A DNA stretch of 46,171 bases. Source: Bacillota bacterium (GTDB taxonomy: Bacteria > Sysuimicrobiota > Sysuimicrobiia > Sysuimicrobiales > Segetimicrobiaceae). The notes below the pieces were generated by a model that made no database searches, was not told the DNA's origin, and was given only the letters and a program-made list of their open reading frames with translations. Positions within the stretch are counted from its first letter, which is position 1, and each line of letters opens with the position of its first letter. The translations under genes and the position numbers were made by a program. This document shows, piece by piece, positions 34,496 through 41,230 of the stretch. The stretch is taken from positions 1 to 46,171 of the forward strand of contig JAJPJL010000106.1 of the NCBI GenBank assembly GCA_021324255.1, read 5' to 3'.

Positions 34496-37213
34496 GTGCG
34501 CCAGCCGATGACGGGCGCCGACATCCGGGAGGCCTTTCTCCGGTACTTCGAGGGGCAGGGGCACACGCGCGTCCCGAGCGGCTCCCTGGTGCCGGCGGGT
34601 GACCCGACCCTGCTGTTTGCCAACGCCGGCATGGTGCAATTCAAGGATGTGTTCCTCGGGCTCGAGCAGCGGCCGTACGTGCGCGCCACGACCGCGCAAA
34701 AGTGCATGCGCGTGAGCGGCAAGCACAACGACCTGGACAGCGTGGGGCCGTCGCCGTGGCATCACACGTTCTTCGAGATGCTCGGCAATTTCAGCTTCGG
34801 CGACTACTTCAAGCGCGACGCCGTGCGATTCGCCCTGGAGCTCGTCACGGGCACCCTCCGGATCCCCCGGGACCGGCTGGTCTTTACCGTGTTCGAGGCC
34901 GACGACGACGCGGCCGCGGCATGGGCGGCGCTCGGGGTGCCGGCGGACCGCGTGGTGCGCATGGGGGAGCGCACGAACTTCTGGATGATGGGCGACGTCG
35001 GGCCGTGCGGCCCGACCAGCGAGCTGCACTACGACCGGGGACCGGAGGCGTGCACGTGTCGCCGGCCCGACTGCGGCGTCGCGCTCGACAACGGCTGCGC
35101 CCGCTGGGTCGAGATCTGGAACCTCGTGTTCATGGAGTTCAACCAGGCCCCGGACGGCAGCCGCACGCGGCTGCCCAAACCCGGCGTCGATACCGGCATG
35201 GGACTGGAGCGCATCGCCTCGGTGCTGCAGGGGGCGCCGACCAACTACGACACCGATCTGTTTCTGCCGATCCTCGACGGGCTGCAGACCCGCATCCTCG
35301 GCCACACCGCGGCGCAACGGGCGGCGCACACCATCGCGTATCGCGTGCTCGCGGACCACGGGCGGGCCATGACGTTCCTCGTCGCCGACGGGGTGACGCC
35401 GGGGAACGAGGGCCGCAATTACGTGCTGCGGATGATCATCCGCCGCGCGATGCGCTTCGCCCGCCGCATGCTCACCGCCGATCCGGGGCGGCGCCGGCCC
35501 GGGACGCCGGAACCGCTGCTGCCGCAGATCGCCGACGAGGTGATCGCCCTGCTCGGCGGGGCGTACCCGGAGCTGGTGGCGCAGCGATCGTATATTCACC
35601 AGGTCCTGGCCGCCGAGGAGGCCCGGTTCGAGCGGACCCTGGACGACGGGCTCGCGCGGCTCGATGCCCTGATCGCCGCCACCCGCGCCGGGGGCGGCGC
35701 GGTGCTGGCCGGCGCCGACGTGTTTCGGTTGTACGACACCTACGGGTTTCCGATCGACCTCACGCGGGACGTCGCGCGCGAACATGGCATGGAGGTGGAC
35801 GAGGGGGGCTTTCGCGCGGAGATGGACCGGCAACGCGAGCGGTCGCGCGGCGCGCTCGCGTTCAAGTTCGAGGCGCCCGACCGGACCGTGTACGCCGAGC
35901 TGCGGGACGCCGGGATCGAGACGGTCTTTACCGGCTACGGCCCGCTGGAGGCGGACGGCCGGGTCCTTGCCGTCATCGCCGGCGGCGCGCGCGTCCACGC
36001 CGCGGACGCCGGCCGTGATGTGGAGGTCGTCTGCGACCGCACGCCGTTCTACGCCGAGGCCGGGGGCCAGGTCGGCGATACCGGGACCATCCGCGGCCCC
36101 GCCGGGACGGTCACGGTGGACGACACGCAGCGCCCGGTGCCCGGGCTGTGGGTCCACCGCGGGCGCGTGACCGCGGGGCGGATCGAGACCGGCGACCTGG
36201 TGCGGCTGGCCGTCGACGGCGCGCGGCGCAGCGATGTGGCCCGGAACCACACGGCCACGCACCTGCTGCACAAGGCGCTGCGCGAGATCCTCGGCGAGCA
36301 CGCGCGCCAGGCGGGATCGCTCGTGGCGCCGGACCGGCTGCGGTTCGACTTCACGCACGTGGCCGCGCTCACGCCGGACGATCTCACGCGCATCGAGGAC
36401 CGCGTCAACGCGCAGATCCTGGCCGCGCTTCCGGTCGCGACCGCGGTGATGCCCTATCGGGATGCGGTCGAGTCCGGCGCGATGGCGCTCTTTGGCGAGA
36501 AGTACGGCGACGAGGTGCGGGTCGTCAGCATCGACGCGTATAGCCGCGAACTGTGCGGCGGCACGCACGTGGGCGATACCTCGGACATCGGCCTGTTTCT
36601 CGTGACCAGCGAGGGATCCGTCGGGGCCGGCACGCGGCGCCTGGAAGCGGTCACGGGCCGGGAGGCGCTCGATCGCCTGCGGGACGCACAGGCGAAGCTG
36701 CGGGACGCCGCGGCCGAACTGCGCGTGCCGCCCGAGTCGCTGCCCGAGCGCATCCGGCAACTCGATCAGCGGCGGCGCGCCGTGCAGCAGCGCGCGGAGC
36801 GCGCGCGTGCGCGAGAGGCGGCGCCGGATCTCGAGGAAGCGGTCCGGTCGGCCCGCGACGTCGACGGCATCGCCGTCGTGGGCGTGACGGTCCCGGGCGC
36901 CGATCAAGCGTCGCTCAGGGCGCTCGGGGACCGGGTCAAAGGGCGCCTGCCGGCCGGCGTCATCGTGGCGGCCGGCCGCGCGAACGGCCGCGTTGAGATC
37001 GTGGTGATGGCGACCCAGGGTGCGGTGGCGCGCGGCGCCGCGGCCTCGAAGATCATGCAGGCGCTCAACCGCCGGCTCGGCACCCGCGGCGGCGGACGGC
37101 CGGAGCTCGCGCAAGGGGGCGGCGGCGATCCGGAGCGCTTGGACGAGGCGATCGACGCGCTGCCGGAGATCGTGCGCGCGGTGCTCGCGGACACCGCCCG
37201 GGAGCGGCGGTGA
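34496..37213 (+). CDS. alaS: Alanyl-tRNA synthetase
   Basis: GTG 34496 (ATG 34508 is an alternative) gives 905 residues, a full-length AlaRS. The class II catalytic domain begins RYFEGQGHTRVPSGSLVPAG and has LLFANAGMVQFKDVFLG and KCMRVSGKHNDLDSVG. The editing domain has NHTATHLLHKALRE and the zinc-binding RELCGGTHVGDTSDIGLF. The C-Ala domain includes GGGRPELAQGGG near the end. The enzyme recognises the G3:U70 pair present in the tRNA-Ala encoded at 11.7 kb. The GTGA overlap with ruvX and the alaS-ruvX order are common. No T-box is seen in the short upstream space. Confidence 0.97.
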   Translation: MRQPMTGADIREAFLRYFEGQGHTRVPSGSLVPAGDPTLLFANAGMVQFKDVFLGLEQRPYVRATTAQKCMRVSGKHNDLDSVGPSPWHHTFFEMLGNFSFGDYFKRDAVRFALELVTGTLRIPRDRLVFTVFEADDDAAAAWAALGVPADRVVRMGERTNFWMMGDVGPCGPTSELHYDRGPEACTCRRPDCGVALDNGCARWVEIWNLVFMEFNQAPDGSRTRLPKPGVDTGMGLERIASVLQGAPTNYDTDLFLPILDGLQTRILGHTAAQRAAHTIAYRVLADHGRAMTFLVADGVTPGNEGRNYVLRMIIRRAMRFARRMLTADPGRRRPGTPEPLLPQIADEVIALLGGAYPELVAQRSYIHQVLAAEEARFERTLDDGLARLDALIAATRAGGGAVLAGADVFRLYDTYGFPIDLTRDVAREHGMEVDEGGFRAEMDRQRERSRGALAFKFEAPDRTVYAELRDAGIETVFTGYGPLEADGRVLAVIAGGARVHAADAGRDVEVVCDRTPFYAEAGGQVGDTGTIRGPAGTVTVDDTQRPVPGLWVHRGRVTAGRIETGDLVRLAVDGARRSDVARNHTATHLLHKALREILGEHARQAGSLVAPDRLRFDFTHVAALTPDDLTRIEDRVNAQILAALPVATAVMPYRDAVESGAMALFGEKYGDEVRVVSIDAYSRELCGGTHVGDTSDIGLFLVTSEGSVGAGTRRLEAVTGREALDRLRDAQAKLRDAAAELRVPPESLPERIRQLDQRRRAVQQRAERARAREAAPDLEEAVRSARDVDGIAVVGVTVPGADQASLRALGDRVKGRLPAGVIVAAGRANGRVEIVVMATQGAVARGAAASKIMQALNRRLGTRGGGRPELAQGGGGDPERLDEAIDALPEIVRAVLADTARERR

Positions 37214-37644
37214 CGCGCTACCTCGGCGTGGACCTCGGCGCGAAACGCGTCGGCGTCGCGCTGAGCGACCCGACCGGCATCCTCGCGTCGCCGCTCGTCA
37301 CGTTTGCGCACCGGTCGTTGCGCGAGGACGCCGCGCAGGTGGCGCGCCTCTGCGCGGCGCATGGCGTCGACCGGGTGGTGGTGGGGTGGCCGCGCAACAT
37401 GGACGGCAGCGCCGGTCCCGCCGCGCGGCAGGCGGAGGCGTTCGCGGCGCGACTTCGCGCCGACACCGGCCTGCCGGTCGAATTGTGGGACGAGCGGTTG
37501 TCGACCGTGGCCGCGGACCGGGCCATGATCCGCGGCGGCGCTCGCCGCGGGACACGGCGCGAGGCGCGCGACCGCGTCGCCGCGGCGGTCGTGTTACAGT
37601 CGCGCCTCGACGCGCAAGCGGCGCGCGGGTCGCCCGACGGGTAG
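37210..37644 (+). CDS. ruvX: YqgF/RuvX Holliday-junction-resolvase-like nuclease
   Basis: GTG 37210 overlaps the alaS stop; 144 residues. It has an RNase H-like fold with YLGVDLGAKRVGVALSDPTG at the N-terminus (first catalytic Asp in VDLG), VVVGWPRNMDGSAGP, and LWDERLSTVAADR (catalytic Glu). The C-terminal Asp is in RDRVAAAVVLQ. The family acts in pre-16S rRNA 5' processing and possibly DNA recombination. It ends the alaS operon. The DNA after it becomes unusually AT-rich, marking the promoter of the next unit. Confidence 0.94.
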   Translation: MTRYLGVDLGAKRVGVALSDPTGILASPLVTFAHRSLREDAAQVARLCAAHGVDRVVVGWPRNMDGSAGPAARQAEAFAARLRADTGLPVELWDERLSTVAADRAMIRGGARRGTRREARDRVAAAVVLQSRLDAQAARGSPDG

Positions 37645-37717
37645 CATGACACGCATGTCCACTCCGAATCCTCACAGTTGATTTTCGGATGGTCGGTCCA
37701 CTCGTAGTCACAACCTT

Positions 37718-37760
37718 TAGACAGTCTCTTGACAAGTTTCTATGAATATGCTTTTCTAAT
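37718..37760 (+). promoter_or_regulatory. Promoter region of the c-di-GMP riboswitch unit
   Basis: An AT-rich patch unlike its surroundings. The best pairing is TAGACA (37718-37723), 17 nt, TATGAA (37741-37746). A second, looser pairing is TTGACA (37729-37734), 20 nt, TCTAAT (37755-37760). Either starts transcription just ahead of the aptamer. Confidence 0.6.
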
Positions 37761-37782
37761 GGGGACAATTCCATAGCCACAC

Positions 37783-37875
37783 CGCTTCTGTAGGGGCAAA
37801 CCCAGAGAGATCTGGGGACGCAAAGCCACGGGACAGGCCAGCGCGAGCTGGCAAGTCAGCCGGGTTGCCGGAGCG
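37783..37875 (+). ncRNA. Cyclic di-GMP class I (GEMM) riboswitch
   Basis: The architecture can be drawn completely. P1 is CGCTTC (37783-37788) with GGAGCG (37870-37875). GGGGCAAACC (37793-37802) leads into P2, CCCAGA/TCTGGG capped by a GAGA GNRA tetraloop (37801-37816). The invariant GACGCAAAGCC follows (37817-37827). P3 contains GCCAGC-GCGA-GCTGGC (37837-37852) and closes with GCCGGGTTGCC. These are the GEMM-I conserved blocks. The base equivalent to G20 of the Vibrio Vc2 aptamer is G, favouring c-di-GMP over cAMP-GMP. A terminator follows 10 nt later. GGTT(G)CCGG (37863-37871) could instead pair with CCGGAACC (37880-37887), a possible alternate fold. Confidence 0.93.
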
Positions 37876-37885
37876 ACGACCGGAA

Positions 37886-37921
37886 CCTCCCGTGAATGCG
37901 TTGCGGGAGGCTTTGTTTTTC
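37886..37921 (+). terminator. Riboswitch expression-platform terminator
   Basis: CCTCCCG (37886-37892) pairs with CGGGAGG (37904-37910), followed by CTTTGTTTTTC. It is positioned to control readthrough from the riboswitch into the sigma-factor gene at 38120. Whether ligand turns transcription on or off cannot be decided; the alternate hairpin overlaps its left arm by only two bases. Confidence 0.8.
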
Positions 37922-38119
37922 TCGCCCACGAGCCGCCCGCGCGCCACGGCCCGCGCTTTTTCCGTCCCCTTTGCTCTGGCTCTGCATCTCTGCTGCCCCC
38001 AGGAGTGCCCTGCCACGATCGCGTTCGATCTGCCGCGGAGACGCGGAGGCGGTACAGGTTGCCGCGCACGCCCACATGGCGGGCGGCAGCGTGCGGGTGC
38101 ACCGGAACGGGGGGGGAGC

Positions 38120-38902
38120 ATGGGCAGCACTGCGTTAGCCGCGAGGCAGGATGTGGACTCGGATGGACCGGGGATTCACGACGCGTTCCGGCAATACCGG
38201 CGGACCAAGGACGTTCGGCTCTACCATCAACTGGTCTGCCAGTATCTGCCGCTCGTCCGCAAGATTGCCCGGCGCTACGTGCGGCAATCGGTCTCCCTCG
38301 ACGACCTGATCCAGGTCGGCTCGATCGGCTTGATGACGGCCGTCAACACCTTCGACCCCGGGCGCAACGTCAAGTTCGAGACCTACGCCTACCACCACGT
38401 GGCCGGCGAGATCCGCCACTATCTCCGCGACGACGCGGACCTCATGCGCACGCCCCGGTGGGCCCGCAAGCGCTACGGGGAGATGAAGGCGGCCGCGGCC
38501 GAGCTGCAGCAGACACTCGGCCGGTCCGCCAGCCTCGCCGAGATCGCCGAGCACATGGAGCTCAGCGAGCCGGAGTTGCGCGACGTGCTCCGGGCCTACG
38601 GCGCGACGCGCGTCGAGCGGATCAACGATGAGGGCGCGGCGGGCGACGCGCCGCCGCAGCCCCGCCAGCGGTACGCGTCCTTTCAGCTACCGGTCGAAGA
38701 TCGCGTCATGCTGCTGCAGGCGATCGAGCGGCTGGCCGAGGTGCAGCGCAAAGCCGTCTACTACCTGTTCTATCTCGATCTCACGCAGAGCGAGACCGCC
38801 AAGCTCATGGGCATCTCCCAGCGGCACGTCTCCCGGCTGCTGGCCGCCGCCCTCAAGCGTCTCGCGCCGCTCGTGCAGACCGTCGGCGCCGACGGCGCGT
38901 AA
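38120..38902 (+). CDS. SigB/SigF-like alternative sigma factor 1
   Basis: ATG 38120 follows GGGGGGAG; 260 residues. Region 2 is LVCQYLPLVRKIARRYVRQS, then SLDDLIQVGSIGLMTAVNTF. Region 3 is GRSASLAEIAEHMELSE. The region 4 helix-turn-helix is MGISQRHVSRLLAAALKRL. There is no sigma-1.1, so it is a group 3 sigma of the SigB/SigF/FliA kind. It is the first gene after the c-di-GMP riboswitch and ~200 nt of leader, so its synthesis should follow c-di-GMP levels. It has a paralogue two genes downstream. No anti-sigma or anti-anti-sigma gene is adjacent. Confidence 0.93.
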   Translation: MGSTALAARQDVDSDGPGIHDAFRQYRRTKDVRLYHQLVCQYLPLVRKIARRYVRQSVSLDDLIQVGSIGLMTAVNTFDPGRNVKFETYAYHHVAGEIRHYLRDDADLMRTPRWARKRYGEMKAAAAELQQTLGRSASLAEIAEHMELSEPELRDVLRAYGATRVERINDEGAAGDAPPQPRQRYASFQLPVEDRVMLLQAIERLAEVQRKAVYYLFYLDLTQSETAKLMGISQRHVSRLLAAALKRLAPLVQTVGADGA

Positions 38903-38935
38903 TCGTCGATTCCGCTGAAAGGAGACCACGGGGTC

Positions 38936-39274
38936 ATGGGACCAAGGCTCAGCACCCTGCCGATCTACCCCATCCGCACCGCCGCGGCGCTCACGGGCGT
39001 GGAGCCTCGGCGGCTGCGCATGTGGGAGGTGGAATATCGCCTGCTGCAGCCGGCGCGGACGCGAGGGCATCACCGGCTCTACTCGATGAAAGACCTGGAG
39101 CTCATCCGCCAGATCCGGCGTCTCATCGAGGAGCAGGGGATGAGCCTGCAAGGCGTCGGCGCGTGGCTCGCCGCCCAGCCGCCCGACCCGCAGGACGACG
39201 GCGACGAGGATGCCGCGGAGTCCCAGGACCCGTCGCAGACGCCCGTGACCGCCGGCGAGCGGCGGAACGGCTAG
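38936..39274 (+). CDS. MerR-family regulator (HTH domain only)
   Basis: The 112-residue protein starts 33 nt after sigma 1, with AAAGGAG upstream. The MerR winged helix is clear: YPIRTAAALTGVEPRRLRMW, then EVEYRLLQPARTRGHHRLYS, with the GxxRxY wing. LIRQIRRLIEEQGMSLQGVG follows. The usual dimerisation/effector region is replaced by a ~35-residue acidic Pro/Gln-rich tail with no Cys, so metal or redox sensing is unlikely. It resembles the GlnR/HspR-sized members. It lies between two sigma genes and probably tunes their promoters. Confidence 0.9.
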   Translation: MGPRLSTLPIYPIRTAAALTGVEPRRLRMWEVEYRLLQPARTRGHHRLYSMKDLELIRQIRRLIEEQGMSLQGVGAWLAAQPPDPQDDGDEDAAESQDPSQTPVTAGERRNG

Positions 39275-39293
39275 CCGCCTCCCCGGTGTCCTG

Positions 39294-40127
39294 GTGACCG
39301 TGCGGGTCGACCATCGGTCGCCCACGGACGACTATCCGGCGCCCCCGCCGCCGGCGTCGTTCCCCGCCGCGGCGTCCGCGGCCGAGGACGGCATCCTCGC
39401 GCTGTTTCGCGAGTACCGGCGGACGCGCAGCGCCGATCTCTTCGAGGATCTCGTCTGCCGGTTTCTCCCGCTCGTGCGCAAGGTGGCCCACCGGTACGTG
39501 CGCCCGTCCGTGGCGCTCGAGGACCTGACCCAGGTGGGGACGATCGGCCTGATGCACGCGGTCCGGAACTTCGACCCGGATCGCGGCGTCCGGTTCGAGG
39601 CCTACGCGTTCAGCCACGTCTCGGGGCACATCCGGCACTACCTCCGCGACGACGCGGATACCGTGCAGGTGCCGCGGTGGGCGCGGAAGCTCTACGGCGA
39701 GCTCACGGCGGCGGTGGCGGCCCTGCAACAGGAGCTGGGCCGGACGCCCACGCACGCGGAGATCGCGGTCCGCATGAACACCACGGAAAAGGGGGTCGAC
39801 GAGATCATTCGGGCCTACGACTCCACGAGCGTGCGGTCCATCGACGACATCATTGCCGAAGCGGGCGTGCGGCGGGAGGCCATCACCCATCAGCGGTACG
39901 TGTCGTTTCAGCTGCCCGTGGAGGACCGCATCGTCCTGCTGCAGGCCATCGAACGGCTGGCCGACCTCCAGCGGAAGATCGTATACTACCTGTTCTACAT
40001 GGACCTCAGTCACAGCGAGGTCGCGGCGCGCCTCGGCATCTCGCAGCGGCACGTCTCGCGGGTGCTCGCCGCCGCGCTCAAGCGCCTCGCCGCGATGACG
40101 CATGTTGCGGACCTGCACCGTCGCTAG
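39294..40127 (+). CDS. SigB/SigF-like alternative sigma factor 2 (paralogue of sigma 1)
   Basis: GTG 39294; 277 residues. It is colinear with sigma 1: LVCRFLPLVRKVAHRYVRPS, LEDLTQVGTIGLMHAVRNFD, region 3 GRTPTHAEIAVRMNTTE, and region 4 LGISQRHVSRVLAAALKRL. Both share the SFQLPVEDR...LLQAIERLA stretch before region 4, showing a tandem duplication with the MerR gene between. A Pro/Ala-rich N-terminal tail of ~30 residues is extra. It is probably co-transcribed with sigma 1 under the riboswitch. Differences in region 2.4 and 4.2 would show whether the two recognise the same promoters. Confidence 0.92.
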   Translation: MTVRVDHRSPTDDYPAPPPPASFPAAASAAEDGILALFREYRRTRSADLFEDLVCRFLPLVRKVAHRYVRPSVALEDLTQVGTIGLMHAVRNFDPDRGVRFEAYAFSHVSGHIRHYLRDDADTVQVPRWARKLYGELTAAVAALQQELGRTPTHAEIAVRMNTTEKGVDEIIRAYDSTSVRSIDDIIAEAGVRREAITHQRYVSFQLPVEDRIVLLQAIERLADLQRKIVYYLFYMDLSHSEVAARLGISQRHVSRVLAAALKRLAAMTHVADLHRR

Positions 40128-40457
40128 CGCCGGGTCGCTCATGCCCGACAAGACGAGAAAGGGCCGAGCGGACCTGGCCGGCCGTCCTGGCTTGCGCCGC
40201 AGGGAGCGGGCGTTGGTCTCGGGCCTCATGACATCGGGTCCAGCGAGCGCCTCGACTCCTCCGGCGGCTGTGGCCGCCTCCGGCCGACGCTCACCGTGGG
40301 TGCATGTGGGCGGCCTCACCCGACATGCGCGGCGCGCGGACCGGATCGACGGGTGTGTGCGGCGCCGTGCGTGGCGCACAGGACCGGTCCGGCCGGCCCG
40401 GCCCCGCACCGAAGCCGCACACAGGCGCGCCGGCGCCCGAGGCTCGAGGAGCGATTC
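40128..40457. other. Intergenic stretch before the Roadblock genes
   Basis: 330 nt, GC-rich, with several short inverted repeats (for example GGCGGCTGTGGCCGCC) but no T-run, no sigma-70 consensus, no second GEMM motif and no supported gene. A promoter for the twin sigma factors, whose consensus is unknown, could lie here. Confidence 0.45.
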
Positions 40458-40832
40458 ATGACGAGAACGCGAGAAATCCTGGACTCCATCGTCTCCGGCA
40501 CCCCCGGCGTCCTGGGCGCGGGCGTGCTCGCCATGGACGGGACGCCGATCGACGTGGTGAAGGTCGACGCGCATTTTCCGCTGGAGGCCGTGAACCAGGA
40601 GATCGCCACGCTGGTCAAGCTCCTGGTCTACACCTGCCGCAAGCTGCACGACCCGGCGTTCCACGACTTCATGATGAGCTGCGAGCGGTTCACCGTGCTC
40701 GTGGCGCAGCCGGCCGTCGACCGGTGCGTGGTCGTCTTCCTCGGGGGCAAAGCCAACGTCGGCACCGCGCGCGTGCAGCTCCGGCGGCACCTGCCGGCCC
40801 TGGCATCGGCGACGGAGACACTTGCGGGGTAA
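40458..40832 (+). CDS. Roadblock/LC7-type domain protein 1 (divergent)
   Basis: ATG 40458, with GAGGAG upstream; 124 residues. It begins MTRTREILDSIVSGTPGVLG, then AGVLAMDGTPIDVVKVDAHF, the alpha-beta-beta start of Roadblock/LC7 (MglB-like) folds. Helix EAVNQEIATLVKLLVYTCRK and strands FTVLVAQPAVDRCVVVFLGG follow, and it ends RVQLRRHLPALASA. In bacteria such proteins act as co-GAPs for MglA-type small GTPases that set cell polarity and pilus position. No MglA is in the window. It is followed by a second Roadblock protein and pilus ATPases. Confidence 0.75.
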   Translation: MTRTREILDSIVSGTPGVLGAGVLAMDGTPIDVVKVDAHFPLEAVNQEIATLVKLLVYTCRKLHDPAFHDFMMSCERFTVLVAQPAVDRCVVVFLGGKANVGTARVQLRRHLPALASATETLAG

Positions 40833-40858
40833 GGCCAGCCAATCATGGGGGGTGGATC

Positions 40859-41230
40859 GTGGTCACAAACCTGACGGGGAGCCTCAAGGACATCCTGAAC
40901 GACCTCACGCACAAGGGGTCGATCGTCGCCGCCGTCGCGGTGAGCCGGGACGGGTTCGTCATCGACGGGGCGAAGTCGGAGGAGGTCGACCTCGACGCCA
41001 TCGGCGCGCTGGTGAGCAGCGCGATGCTGGCCTGGGAGGCCGTCGCCACGGAGATCTCGGCGAGCGACCCGCCGGACGTGGTGCTGGCCGAGTTTCCGGC
41101 CGGGCCGATCGCCGTGACCCAGGTCAACAAGGACGCGATGCTCGTGCTCATGGGGAGCCGCTTCTGCAACCTGGGCCGGATCCGGGTCGAGACCCAGCGC
41201 GCGCGCGCCGCGGTGGCCGAGTGCCTGTAG
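40859..41230 (+). CDS. Roadblock/LC7 domain protein 2 (MglB-like)
   Basis: GTG 40859 follows a GGGGGGTGG run; 123 residues. It reads VTNLTGSLKDILNDLTHKGS, then IVAAVAVSRDGFVIDGAKSE, the canonical Roadblock/LC7 opening (VxGAxVVSxDGLxID). DLDAIGALVSSAMLAWEAVA and AVTQVNKDAMLVLMGSRFCN complete the fold, ending GRIRVETQRARAAVAECL. It is more typical than protein 1. Two different Roadblock proteins in tandem suggest a heterodimer. Its end overlaps the TPR-PilB start by 10 bases. Confidence 0.85.
   Translation: MVTNLTGSLKDILNDLTHKGSIVAAVAVSRDGFVIDGAKSEEVDLDAIGALVSSAMLAWEAVATEISASDPPDVVLAEFPAGPIAVTQVNKDAMLVLMGSRFCNLGRIRVETQRARAAVAECL

Noticed and set aside
40128-40457. Possible second c-di-GMP riboswitch or other RNA motif before the Roadblock genes
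   Set aside because: No GCAAACC or GACGCAAAGCC block and no terminator T-run; only incidental GC inverted repeats.
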